64,000 nucleotides of DNA, from contig NZ_JBQEON010000023.1 of NCBI RefSeq assembly GCF_052045245.1, forward strand, positions 56,883 through 120,882, in the 5' to 3' direction. A program made the translations under genes and the position numbers. The notes below the pieces were generated by a model. That model made no database searches. It was given only the letters and a program-made list of their open reading frames with translations, and was not told where the DNA came from. Below, in pieces: positions 17,296-26,316 of this stretch. The first letter of the stretch is position 1, and every line of letters starts with the position of its first letter. The DNA comes from Burkholderia sp052045245. Its GTDB lineage: Bacteria > Pseudomonadota > Gammaproteobacteria > Burkholderiales > Burkholderiaceae.

Positions 17296-18690
17296 ATGGC
17301 GAACGAACACACCACATTGCTCGTGATCGGCGGCGGTCCGGGCGGCTACGTCGCGGCGATTCGTGCGGGGCAACTCGGCATTCCGACGGTGCTCGTCGAG
17401 CGCGAACGGCTCGGCGGCACGTGCCTGAACATCGGCTGCATTCCGTCGAAGGCACTGATCCATGTCGCGGACGCATTCGAGCAGGCGTGCGGGCAGGCCG
17501 GCGAGGGGATGCTCGGGATTCGCGTGCACACGCCGCAGATCGACATCGCGAAAAGCGTCGCGTGGAAGGACGGTATCGTCGAGCGGCTCACGCGCGGCGT
17601 CGGCGCATTGCTGAAGAAACACGGCGTGCGCGTGCTGCATGGCGACGCACGCGTGATCGACGGCAAGACGGTCGACGTCGTCGTCGCCGGCGGCGACACG
17701 ACCCGCATCGCCTGCGAGCACCTGTTGCTCGCGACGGGTTCGGAACCGGTCGCGCTACCGTCGATGCCGTTCGGCGAGCATGTCATCTCGTCGACCGAGG
17801 CGCTGTCGCCCGCGTCGTTGCCGACGCGGCTGGTCGTCGTCGGCGCGGGGTACATCGGGCTCGAACTCGGGATCGTCTATCGCAAGCTCGGCGTCGACGT
17901 CAGCATCGTCGAAGCGGCGGAGCGCGTGCTGCCCGCGTACGACGCCGAACTCGCGAAGCCGGTCGCCGATTCGCTCGCGCGGCTCGGCGTCGGACTATGG
18001 CTGGGTCACAAGGTGCTGGGCCTCGCGAGCGACGGCGCGGTGCGCGTGCAGGCACCCGACGGCGCGGAGAAGACGCTGCCGGCCGACCGCGTGCTGGTCG
18101 CGGTCGGCCGCCGGCCGCGCGTCGACGGCTTCGGGCTCGATTCGCTGCCGCTCGATCGCAACGGTCGCGCGTTGCGGATCGACGACGAATGCCGGACGTC
18201 GATGCGCAACGTGTGGGCGATCGGCGACGTCGCCGGCGAACCGATGCTCGCGCATCGCGCGATGGCGCAGGGCGAGATGGTAGCCGAGCTGATCGCGGGC
18301 CGGCGCCGCAAGTTCACGCCCGCATCGATTCCGGCCGTGTGCTTCACCGATCCCGAGATCGTCACGTCCGGCTGGTCGCCCGACGATGCGAAGGCGGCCG
18401 GTGTCGACTGCATCAGCGCATCGTTCCCGTTCGCGGCGAACGGGCGCGCGATGACGCTGCAGGCGACCGACGGTTTCGTGCGCGTCGTTGCCCGGCGCGA
18501 CACGCACCTGATCGTCGGCTGGCAGGCGGTCGGGCGCGGCGTGTCGGAGCTGGCCGCGGCGTTCTCGCAGTCGCTCGAGATGGGCGCACGGCTCGAGGAC
18601 ATCGGCGGCACGATCCACGCGCATCCGACACTCGGCGAAGCGATGCAGGAGGCCGCGTTGCGCGCGCTGGGGCATGCGCTGCACGTGTGA
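17296..18690 (+). CDS. lpdV: Dihydrolipoyl dehydrogenase of the bkd complex (E3)
   Basis: The 464-residue flavoprotein shows the FAD-binding GGGPGGYVAAIRAGQLG near residue 12, the redox-active disulfide in GGTCLNIGCIPSKALI near 39-54, the NAD-binding GAGYIGLELG near 180 and the C-terminal HAHPTLGEAMQEA with the active-site His. It reoxidises the lipoyl group of BkdB and makes NADH. ATG 17296 has a GAGG site upstream; the alternative GTG at 17287 overlaps the bkdB stop. Its position as the last gene identifies it as the bkd-dedicated E3. Confidence 0.95.
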   Translation: MANEHTTLLVIGGGPGGYVAAIRAGQLGIPTVLVERERLGGTCLNIGCIPSKALIHVADAFEQACGQAGEGMLGIRVHTPQIDIAKSVAWKDGIVERLTRGVGALLKKHGVRVLHGDARVIDGKTVDVVVAGGDTTRIACEHLLLATGSEPVALPSMPFGEHVISSTEALSPASLPTRLVVVGAGYIGLELGIVYRKLGVDVSIVEAAERVLPAYDAELAKPVADSLARLGVGLWLGHKVLGLASDGAVRVQAPDGAEKTLPADRVLVAVGRRPRVDGFGLDSLPLDRNGRALRIDDECRTSMRNVWAIGDVAGEPMLAHRAMAQGEMVAELIAGRRRKFTPASIPAVCFTDPEIVTSGWSPDDAKAAGVDCISASFPFAANGRAMTLQATDGFVRVVARRDTHLIVGWQAVGRGVSELAAAFSQSLEMGARLEDIGGTIHAHPTLGEAMQEAALRALGHALHV

Positions 18691-18713
18691 TCCCACGCCG
18701 GCATCCCTGCGTG

Positions 18714-18746
18714 AACGAAGCCCCGCTACGGCGGGGCTTCGTATTT
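18714..18746 (+). terminator. Terminator of the bkd operon
   Basis: A perfect 10-bp stem CGAAGCCCCG / CGGGGCTTCG with a 6-nt loop lies 24 bases after lpdV, followed by TATTTGTG. The weak U-run lowers certainty. Confidence 0.65.
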
Positions 18747-18956
18747 GTGCCGGCAGCGGGTGATGACTTCGGGATGCGGAGCGGGCCGCGGGTCGCGGTT
18801 GACCGTCCGGCGCGAACCGTTCATCGTGTCGATATCCAGTCCGGATCACTGGCCGCACACCGGCGGGTTCATCGCGGCGCGAGCGGGCGAAGCCCGGCGT
18901 GCGTGCGGCTTTTGCTCCCGGCCCGCCAATGCAGGCTTCATACGGAAATACCGCAG

Positions 18957-19586
18957 ATGAAACTGTTGCTCGTCGGCGCGACCGGGCTCGTCGGGCGCCA
19001 CGTCCTCGAAGTCGCGCTGGCCGATGCGCGGGTGGGGCAGGTCGTCGTCATCGCGCGCCGGCCGTTGTCGCCGCATCCGAAGATGCGCGCGCTGGAGGTG
19101 GACTTCGACCGTCTGCCCGAGTCCGCCGACTGGTGGCGGGCCGATGCGGTGATCTGCACGCTCGGCACGACGATGCGAGTCGCGGGCTCGCAGGCCGCAT
19201 TCCGGCGCGTCGATCACGACTATCCGCTCGCCGTCGCGCGTCTCGCGCACCGCGCCGGCACGCCGACCTACGTGCTGAATTCCGCGCTCGGCGCGGATCC
19301 GGCGTCGCGCATCTTCTACAACCGGGTGAAGGGCGAGCTCGAACAGGCGCTGGCCGCAGTCGGGTTTGCGTCGCTCACGTGCGTGCGGCCTGGCCTGATC
19401 GGCGGCAGCCGCGACGAATTCAGGTGCGGCGAGCGGATGCTGGTGCTCGCATTGACCGCCGCCAAACCCGTGTTGCCGCTGAAGTGGCGCGTGAATCCCG
19501 CGCCGCGTATCGCCCGTGCGCTGCTCGATGCCGCGCTCGATGCGCGCCCGGGCGTGCATGTCGTTGGATCGGACCGGCTCGCCTGA
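18957..19586 (+). CDS. NAD(P)-binding Rossmann-fold protein (atypical SDR, HTATIP2-like)
   Basis: The 209-residue protein starts with the glycine-rich dinucleotide motif LLVGATGLVGRHVLE (residues 4-18) and keeps the YNRVKGELEQAL segment with the Tyr-x3-Lys pair near residue 121. It belongs to the short NAD(P)H-binding group related to human HTATIP2/TIP30 and E. coli YbjT-like proteins. Its substrate is unknown. It stands alone between the bkd terminator and the SRAP remnant. ATG 18957 is the first codon before the Rossmann motif. Confidence 0.85.
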   Translation: MKLLLVGATGLVGRHVLEVALADARVGQVVVIARRPLSPHPKMRALEVDFDRLPESADWWRADAVICTLGTTMRVAGSQAAFRRVDHDYPLAVARLAHRAGTPTYVLNSALGADPASRIFYNRVKGELEQALAAVGFASLTCVRPGLIGGSRDEFRCGERMLVLALTAAKPVLPLKWRVNPAPRIARALLDAALDARPGVHVVGSDRLA

Positions 19587-19733
19587 ACCGGAACGGGCGA
19601 CACGCCACCGTCGCTGGCCGGCGTGACGACCGCGCTGGAAGTCATCCGCCTGTCTTGCCTGTACGCGCCGCGCCGCAAGACTGTTTCGTCATACCAAACG
19701 ATGGTGGCAACGTGGCGTGCATGCTGAGCTACG

Positions 19734-20117
19734 ATGAAGACATCGCGTCCCTCGCCTGCCGAACCCCGAGTCGTGTGCACCCACTACCGCGCCCCCGATG
19801 AAGACCCGGGCATCAGCGAACTGAGAATCGGCATCGGCGACCTGTTTCGCCGCGAGCCCTGGCAGCCCGATGTCTATCCCGACTACGCGGCGCCGATCGC
19901 GCGTGCCGACGGCGACGGCCTCGCGGTCGTCAGCGCGGTGTTCGGCTTCTGGCCGAAGTTCATGCAACCCGAGCGCCTTGACGAACACGGCCGCAAACGA
20001 AAGAAGCTCGATACGGTGAACGCGCGCGACGTCGAGGTCGCGCGTCGCTTGCTGATTCTCCTTCCCGCCGGCGCCCTGGTCGCCGCCCCCGATCAGGCGG
20101 CGCCCGCCGGCACCTGA
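19734..20117 (+). pseudogene. Internally deleted SRAP (HMCES/YedK-like) gene
   Basis: The frame encodes the N-terminal third of an SOS response-associated peptidase: VCTHYRAPDEDPG, then FGFWPKFMQPERLDE and KKLDTVNARD. It then passes straight into VEVARRLLILLPAGALVAAP, which corresponds to the family's C-terminal end. Roughly 100 central residues, with much of the DNA-binding and active site, are missing without a frameshift. In SRAP proteins the catalytic Cys is residue 2; here a GTG at 19773 directly precedes the TGC codon and may be the original start, whereas ATG 19734 would bury the Cys. The comparison is from memory of the family, so the size of the gap is approximate. Confidence 0.65.
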
Positions 20118-20421
20118 GCTTTCATTTTTCCTGCGCGCAACCGGCGCCGCGGCGGGGCGGACGCGTCCCGTCAGCTCGGACGTTTTCGAAAAGTGCCGGA
20201 TTCCGGGTAATCACCGATATCACCCAAGTTGTATATACAAGATCATCCGCTGGCAATGTCGGCACACGTCGTGCCGGTTGCGCGCCAGCGTGCAGACCAT
20301 GCGTGCGTGGCGCATGCCGGCGATCCACGGCGCACCGCACCCGACGAGCCGAAAGGGCGGCTCGGCACGTTTTCGTCTCGTCCCAACCATTTGTGATCCT
20401 CAGTATCTTGGAGATTTTCCC
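20118..20421. promoter_or_regulatory. Upstream region of NCS1 permease with 12-bp palindrome
   Basis: No gene is seen in these 300 bases. At 20229-20240 lies the perfect palindrome TTGTATATACAA, the kind of site bound by GntR-family repressors, within an AT-rich patch in otherwise GC-rich DNA. It lies about 180 bases before the permease start and is a plausible operator. No regulator gene is adjacent. Confidence 0.5.
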
Positions 20422-21852
20422 GTGTCTACGAATCCCAGTGGGAAAGCCGGCGGCCTGATCGAGGTACGCTCGATCGATTTCATTCCCGACGCCGAACGCC
20501 ACGGCGGACTGTTGAGCCAGTTCACGCTGTGGCTGTCGGCGAACATGCAGATCACGGCCATCGTCACGGGGGCGCTGGCGGTCGTGCTCGGCGGCGACGT
20601 GTTCTGGTCGCTGGTCGCGCTGCTGCTCGGCCAGCTCGTCGGCGGCACCGTGATGGCGCTGCACGGCGCGCAAGGGCCGCAGCTCGGGCTGCCGCAGATG
20701 ATCTCGAGCCGCGTGCAGTTCGGCGTGTACGGCGCGATGATCCCGATCGTGCTCGTGTGCCTGATGTACATCGGCTTTTCCGCCAGCGGCTCGGTGCTGG
20801 CCGGGCAGGCCGTCGCGCAACTGCTGCACGTCGACGACGCGGCCGGCATCCTGCTGTTCGCCGCCGTGATCGTCGTGCTGACGGTGTTCGGCTATCGCGC
20901 GATCCACTTCGTCGGCCGGATCGCGAGCGTGGTCGGCCTCATCGCGTTCGTCTACATGTTCACGCAGCTGTTCGCGAACCACGACGTCGGCGCGCTGCTC
21001 GCGAACAAGCATTTCTCGCTCGCGAGCTTCCTGCTGTCGATGTCGCTGTCGGCATCGTGGCAGATCGCGTTCGGCCCGTACGTCGCCGACTATTCGCGCT
21101 ACCTGCCGCGCTCGACGTCGTCGGTCGCCACGTTCCTCGCGGTCGGCCTCGGCTCGGTGCTCGGCGCGCAGGCGGCGATGGTGTTCGGCGTGTTCGCGGC
21201 CGCACTCGCCGGTGCGCAGTTCGCGCACCACGAAGTGTCGTATATCGTCGGCCTCGGCTCGACGGGCGCCGTGGCCGCACTGCTGTACTTCAGCATCGCG
21301 TTCGGCAAGGTGACGGTGACCGCGCTCAACGCGTACGGCAGCTTCATGTCGATGGCGACGATCGTCAGCGGGTTCCGCGGCAAGGGCGCGGTGTCGTCGA
21401 AGAGCCGTCTCGCCTACATCTTCGGGATGATCTGCGTGTCGACGCTGATCGCGCTCGCCGGCCGCCATTCGTTCCTGAAGGAATTCACCGCGTTCATCCT
21501 GTTCCTGCTCGCGTTCTTTACGCCGTGGAGCGCGATCAACCTGGTCGACTACTACTGCTTCACGCGTTCGCGCTACGACGTGCCGGCGCTGTCCGATCCC
21601 GACGGCCGCTATGGCCGCTGGAACGTGATGGCGATCACGATCTACGTGGTCGGCATCCTGGTGCAGTTCCCCTTCATGTCGACGCACATCTATACCGGCC
21701 CGCTCGTCGACGCGCTCGGCGGCACCGACATCTCGTGGATCCTCGGCCTCGTCGTGCCGGCGGTGCTGTATTACATCGGCGCGCGCGCGTCGCGGCGCAG
21801 CATCCCCGAGCGCCTGATCCTGCCGCTCGAACGCGGCGAGGTTCAGCACTGA
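20422..21852 (+). CDS. NCS1-family purine/cytosine permease
   Basis: The 476-residue membrane protein has twelve predicted helices and matches the nucleobase:cation symporter-1 family, for example GLIEVRSIDFIPDAERHG at the N-terminus, SWQIAFGPYVADYSRYLP near residue 213 and FLLAFFTPWSAINLVDYY near 360. It probably imports a nucleobase or related heterocycle with a cation; the exact ligand is open. I choose the GTG at 20422 because GGAG lies 8 bases upstream and homology begins there. The palindrome upstream may control it. Confidence 0.87.
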   Translation: MSTNPSGKAGGLIEVRSIDFIPDAERHGGLLSQFTLWLSANMQITAIVTGALAVVLGGDVFWSLVALLLGQLVGGTVMALHGAQGPQLGLPQMISSRVQFGVYGAMIPIVLVCLMYIGFSASGSVLAGQAVAQLLHVDDAAGILLFAAVIVVLTVFGYRAIHFVGRIASVVGLIAFVYMFTQLFANHDVGALLANKHFSLASFLLSMSLSASWQIAFGPYVADYSRYLPRSTSSVATFLAVGLGSVLGAQAAMVFGVFAAALAGAQFAHHEVSYIVGLGSTGAVAALLYFSIAFGKVTVTALNAYGSFMSMATIVSGFRGKGAVSSKSRLAYIFGMICVSTLIALAGRHSFLKEFTAFILFLLAFFTPWSAINLVDYYCFTRSRYDVPALSDPDGRYGRWNVMAITIYVVGILVQFPFMSTHIYTGPLVDALGGTDISWILGLVVPAVLYYIGARASRRSIPERLILPLERGEVQH

Positions 21853-22016
21853 CGCGCCGCGTCTTCCGCCGGGCCGGCGAGCAGCCGGCCTGAGCGGCCC
21901 CGCGCGCCGAACCCGGCGCGCCGGCAGCCCCGCTGCACATCACTTTCGTTATCTGCGATGCCGGCATGGCAGACCACCGTGCCCGGCATCGTTCCATTCT
22001 CTTTCAATCGAATAGT

Positions 22017-23087
22017 ATGACTAAGCAAATGAACGCACGAGGGCATCGTTCCCGGGCGCGAACGGCGCATGCCGGTCTTCGCATGGCCGTCGCGGCCGCA
22101 TGCCTGGGCGGCTCGGGTGCCGCGCTCGCACAGGACGGCGTCACGTTGTACGGCGTGATCGACGAATTCGCGCAGTACGTGAATACCGGCGACGGCTATA
22201 CGGCGGCGATCGGCTCGGGCGGCCAGTGGGGCAGCCGGTTCGGGATGAAGGGCGGCGAGGACATCGGCGGCGGACAGAAGATCGAATTCGCGCTCGAGAA
22301 CGGCTTCAACCCGAACGACGGCTCGCTCGCGAGCTCGGGCAGCCTATTCAACCGGCAGGCGTGGGTCGGCATCGCGGGGACGTGGGGCAAGGTGCGCGCG
22401 GGCCGCCAGAATTCGCCGCTGTTCAACGACCAGGGCGGGCAGGATGCGTTCGGCGGCGTCACGCAGGCGTCCGGCATGGACAACCTGACCGTGTTCGCGT
22501 TCCGCACGAGCAATACGCTGTCGTACCAGAGCCCCGAGATCGCCGGTTTCCAGGCCGGGCTCTACTTCGGGTTCGGCGACGCGGGCGGCGTGCGTTCGGC
22601 CGGCTCCAGCCAGCAGTTCGACGTGACCTACGAGCACGGGCCGTTCGCGGCGTTCGTCGCGGGCCAGTGGCTGAAGAACACGACGGCGAGCACGACCGAT
22701 CGCACGATCATGGCCGGCGCATCGTACGAGATCGGCAAGGCGACCGTGTACGGCGGCTTCTCCGCGGTGAAGTGGGCCGACCTCGGAATCGATTCGCGCG
22801 TGTACGGGCTGTCGGTCAAGTATCAGCTCAACCCGGCGAACTACGTCGCGCTCGGCTATGCGTACCTGCACGACCAGGCGTCGCAAGGCGACAACGCCGA
22901 CCAGTTCGGGTTGATGTACGAATACGACCTGTCGAAGCGCACGAGCTTCTATGGCGCGCTGTCGTACCTGCGCAACCGCAACCAGGCCGGCTACACGCTC
23001 GCCGGTGCGGCGAATCCGGGCCTGCCGCTCGCGTATCCGGGCGCGAACGCGCGCGGCGTGCAACTCGGCATCGTGCATCGTTTCTGA
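22017..23087 (+). CDS. Outer membrane porin (Gram-negative trimeric type)
   Basis: The 356-residue product has a long signal peptide (cleavage after GAALA, near residue 38), then VTLYGVIDEFAQYV, the classical first strand of beta-proteobacterial porins. The GMKGGEDIGGGQKIEFALENGFN block and RQAWVGIAGTWGKVRAGRQ (loop 3 region) follow, and the protein ends with the OMP terminal Phe (GIVHRF). It forms a general diffusion channel. It follows the NCS1 permease by 164 bases on the same strand and is closed by a terminator. Confidence 0.93.
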   Translation: MTKQMNARGHRSRARTAHAGLRMAVAAACLGGSGAALAQDGVTLYGVIDEFAQYVNTGDGYTAAIGSGGQWGSRFGMKGGEDIGGGQKIEFALENGFNPNDGSLASSGSLFNRQAWVGIAGTWGKVRAGRQNSPLFNDQGGQDAFGGVTQASGMDNLTVFAFRTSNTLSYQSPEIAGFQAGLYFGFGDAGGVRSAGSSQQFDVTYEHGPFAAFVAGQWLKNTTASTTDRTIMAGASYEIGKATVYGGFSAVKWADLGIDSRVYGLSVKYQLNPANYVALGYAYLHDQASQGDNADQFGLMYEYDLSKRTSFYGALSYLRNRNQAGYTLAGAANPGLPLAYPGANARGVQLGIVHRF

Positions 23088-23128
23088 CGGTGTATCGGCG
23101 CCGGCCTTGCGGGCTGCGGCAAACGAGA

Positions 23129-23163
23129 ACGCCCGCGTCGAAATCCCGACGCGGGCGTTTTTC
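23129..23163 (+). terminator. Terminator after the porin gene
   Basis: AACGCCCGCGTCG and CGACGCGGGCGTT form a perfect 13-bp stem with a 6-nt loop followed by T residues. It lies between convergent genes and could serve both. Confidence 0.9.
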
Positions 23164-23206
23164 AATGTCGGAGCCGGGTAGCGGCGCCGTGCGCGTCGCG
23201 GGGTGC

Positions 23207-24412
23207 TTACGCGTTCGTGGCGGCCGCTGCGCGGAAGCGTTGCACGACCTGCAGTGCGACCAGGGCGAGCCCGGCCGCGGCGATCAGCCCGCCGACGAGC
23301 GGCACGGCCGCGTAGCCGAAGCCGGCCGAGATCGCTGCGCCGCCGGCTGCCGCGCCGACCGCGTTGCCGAGGTTGAACGCGCCGATGTTGACGGCCGATG
23401 CGAGGCCCGGTGCTTCATGGGCGGCGCGCATCACGCGCATCTGCAGCGGCGGGACCACCGCGAACGTCGCGACACCCCAGACCAGCAGCGTGACCGCGGC
23501 GCCGGCGTGCGTGCTGGCGAGCAGCGGGAATGCGGCCATCGTCACGATCAGCAGCACCAGGAAGCCGATCAGCGTGCCGTCGAGCGAGCGGTCGGCGAGA
23601 CGGCCGCCGGCGATGTTGCCGATCGAGAAGCCGACGCCGATCAGCACGAGCATCGCGGTCACGAAGCCGGGTGTCGCACCGGTCAGGTGTTCGAGCGTCG
23701 GGGCGACATACGTGTACAGCGTGAACATCGCGCCGGCGCCGAGCACCGTGGTCCCGAGCGCGCCGAGCACGACCGGGCGCGTCAGCACCGACAGCTCGGC
23801 ACGCAGGTTCGGCATCGTGCCGGCCTTGCCCTTGGGCAGCGCGGCGAACAGGCCGGCAATGGCGATCAGGCCGAGGCCCGCGGTTGCCGCGAACGACATG
23901 CGCCAGCCGATCATCTGGCCAAGCCAGGTCGCGGCCGGCACGCCGCCGACGTTCGCGATCGTGAGGCCCATGAACATCGTCGCGACCGCGCTGGCCTGCT
24001 TGTCGCGCGGCACGAGGCTGGCCGCGACCACCGAGCCCAGCCCGAAGAACGCGCCGTGGTTGAGGCTCGTGACGAGCCGGGCGAGCAGCAGCGTCGTGTA
24101 GTCCGGCGCGACGGCCGACAGCAGGTTGCCGATCGTGAAGATCGACATCAGCGCGATCAGCGCCGAGCGGCGCGACCAGCGCGCGAGCAGCAGCGTCATC
24201 AGCGGCGCGCCGGCCATCACGCCGATCGCATACGCGCTGATCAGCATGCCGGCCTTCGGAATCGAGACGTGCACGCCGTCGGCGATGACCGGCAGCAGGC
24301 CCATCGGCGAGAACTCGGTCGTACCGATGCCGAACGCTCCGGCGGCGAGCGCCAGCAGCGGCAGCGCGGCGCTGCCGTCCGGGCGGGAAGCGGAAGAGGT
24401 CGTGGTGTTCAC
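23207..24412 (-). CDS. ydhP: MFS transporter, YdhP-like
   Basis: The 401-residue protein is close to E. coli YdhP along its whole length, for example GAFGIGTTEFSPMGLLPVIA near residue 26, MLISAYAIGVMAGAPLMTLLL, SLNHGAFFGLGSVVAASLVP and VNIGAFNLGNAVGAAAGGA. It has twelve predicted helices and belongs to the AraJ/YdhP branch of drug:proton or sugar-efflux MFS proteins; its physiological substrate is not established. GTG 24412 is preferred since AGGAG lies at proper spacing; an ATG at 24433 upstream has no clear site. Confidence 0.9.
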   Translation of the reverse strand: MNTTTSSASRPDGSAALPLLALAAGAFGIGTTEFSPMGLLPVIADGVHVSIPKAGMLISAYAIGVMAGAPLMTLLLARWSRRSALIALMSIFTIGNLLSAVAPDYTTLLLARLVTSLNHGAFFGLGSVVAASLVPRDKQASAVATMFMGLTIANVGGVPAATWLGQMIGWRMSFAATAGLGLIAIAGLFAALPKGKAGTMPNLRAELSVLTRPVVLGALGTTVLGAGAMFTLYTYVAPTLEHLTGATPGFVTAMLVLIGVGFSIGNIAGGRLADRSLDGTLIGFLVLLIVTMAAFPLLASTHAGAAVTLLVWGVATFAVVPPLQMRVMRAAHEAPGLASAVNIGAFNLGNAVGAAAGGAAISAGFGYAAVPLVGGLIAAAGLALVALQVVQRFRAAAATNA

Positions 24413-25202
24413 GCGATGGGCTCCTGTAAGCATGGGGCAACGGCACCGGGCCGTTATGGACAGGGTGAAGTGTGCCCGCATGACTTTTGCGGAAAAAGCC
24501 GCGTTCGAGCGAAATTATCTTGATTTCATGTCAACAATGCGGGGCTGGCGCGGCGTGCGTGCACGGTCCGTGGGGCAGGACTTTCGGCGATTCGCCGGCC
24601 GGCAGCCGGCTCGGCGCACGACCGAATTCGTTTGCGGCGAATGGTTTTTGTCACCGGGAAGCGCGCGGCGTTCGGCGCCGCGGGCGGGATCCGGTCGCGC
24701 GTTAGGTTCGATGGATGGCCTGATTTCAACGTGACGCGGCCGTCAGACGGTGACGGGCCAAGGCGAGCCCTGACGGGCCGGACGGGTGGCGCGCACCATC
24801 ACCGGGCCGGTCGCGGCGCGCGTGCCCGACCTTTCCCGCAAACCCCTTACCAGGGCGGCTCACGGCCAAAAAAAGCCCCGGTCACAGGGGGACCGTGACC
24901 GGGGCGGAAACGCATCCTCTCTTTGGCACGAGGGTTGGATGCGGGCGCAGTATATTTCGGGGCATAACATTTCGAAATGACGTTAAACGGCCGTTTTTGG
25001 TGTCAATTTAAAATTGTCGGCGTCGCGGCGTCGGTTGTCGTCGATTTCAAAGACTGTTCCTCCGTTCGAGCGGACGTGTGGTGCCCGATGGCAGCGGGGC
25101 CGAAGATCGTGCGACGCCGTCGTGCAGCCGGTCCAGATCCATGGTTGGGCGATGCCGCGAAATCTGCCGCCGGCGCGCGGGTCGCGCACCGCGGATGGCC
25201 GG
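24413..25202. other. Long intergenic region with a minus-strand terminator
   Basis: About 790 bases between the ydhP start and the lysR stop. I find no reading frame with family features. The only clear element is the strong minus-strand terminator at 24868-24905. The segment 24900-25030 is AT-richer than its surroundings. A decayed gene is possible but I cannot identify one. Confidence 0.4.
24868..24905 (-). terminator. Strong intrinsic terminator, minus strand
   Basis: GCCCCGGTCAC and GTGACCGGGGC form a perfect 11-bp stem with a 9-nt loop, followed on the minus strand by seven T residues. It lies about 300 bases downstream of the minus-strand lysR gene, so it probably ends a longer transcript from there. 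Confidence 0.85.
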
Positions 25203-26114
25203 TCAGCCCGCGCGGCCGGTCGCGTCGCGCACGGCCTCGATAAACCGTGCGACGACGGGGGAGGCCGGCTTGGCCGCGCCGTCGAACACGAACTCGATGT
25301 CGAAGCGGCTCGCGAGTTCGTCGAGCGCGACGAGCCGGACCGTGCGCGGGCACGTCGGCGACGCGCTTTCCGGCACGAATGCGCAGCCCATGCCGGCCGC
25401 GACGAGACCGATCAGCGTCGGGATGTCGCTGCCGGCCTGCGCGATGCGCGGCGTGAAGCCAGCCCGATCGCACTGCGCCATCAGGAAGCGGTGGTGTGCG
25501 GCGGAGCGCTGCGCGTCGAACCACACGAACGGCTCGTGCGCGACGTCGGCGAGCGTGCGCGGCGGGTGGAAGCGGCCGCCGGGCGGCGCGGGCATCGCCA
25601 GCACGAAGCGGTCGCTCAGCAGCCGCACGCCCGACAGATGCGGCGCCTCGTCGCGGCGCCACGCCATGATCCCGCCGTCGAGCTGGCCGCGCATGAGCGC
25701 GGCCGCTTGTTCCGCCGACAGCATCGGCGCAATCGACAGCTTCACGTCCGGGCACACGTCGCGAAACGCCTTGAGGACGTTCGCGACGACCGGCAGCGGC
25801 AGGCAGTTCGGCAGCGCACCGAGCCGCAGTTCGCCAAGCTGGCCGGCCGCACTGCGCAACGCGCGTTCACGGCTGTCCTGCAGCGTCGCGAGCAGCCCGG
25901 TCGCGTCCTGCAGGAAGCTCGCGCCGGCCGCCGTGAGCGTGACGCCCGTCGCGCGGCGGATCAGCAGCGGTGTGCCGATCGCATCCTCGAGCTCGCGGAT
26001 CTGCCGCGACAGCGCGGGCTGGACGATCCCGGCCGCGCGGGCGCCAGCCATCACGCTGCCGGCTTGTGCAACCGCCACGAAGTAACGCAGGTGACGCAGT
26101 TCGATCTGACGCAT
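25203..26114 (-). CDS. LysR-family regulator
   Basis: The 303-residue protein has the LysR winged helix at residues 3-62 (ELRHLRYFVAVAQAGSVMAGARAAGIVQPALSRQI in outline) and a C-terminal effector domain. It is divergent from the serine/threonine dehydratase-like gene with about 200 bases between starts, the classical LysR-target arrangement, so it may regulate that gene. I start at ATG 26114 (MRQIELRHLRYF); longer in-frame starts would translate the hexanucleotide repeat into a Thr run and are unlikely. Confidence 0.92.
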   Translation of the reverse strand: MRQIELRHLRYFVAVAQAGSVMAGARAAGIVQPALSRQIRELEDAIGTPLLIRRATGVTLTAAGASFLQDATGLLATLQDSRERALRSAAGQLGELRLGALPNCLPLPVVANVLKAFRDVCPDVKLSIAPMLSAEQAAALMRGQLDGGIMAWRRDEAPHLSGVRLLSDRFVLAMPAPPGGRFHPPRTLADVAHEPFVWFDAQRSAAHHRFLMAQCDRAGFTPRIAQAGSDIPTLIGLVAAGMGCAFVPESASPTCPRTVRLVALDELASRFDIEFVFDGAAKPASPVVARFIEAVRDATGRAG

Positions 26115-26214
26115 GCGGCGAAGGCTCCGGTTTCCGATTCGATGGGTATGCCCTGCAAGCATAGCAACGATCATTCGATGGTATTGGAAAGCATGGCTGG
26201 CGTGCCGTACGATG

Positions 26215-26267
<53 letters not shown>

Positions 26268-26316
26268 TGATGCCGGGCCGCGTGCGTTCCCTCCGTCCTC
26301 ATCCGTGTCCCGCACC

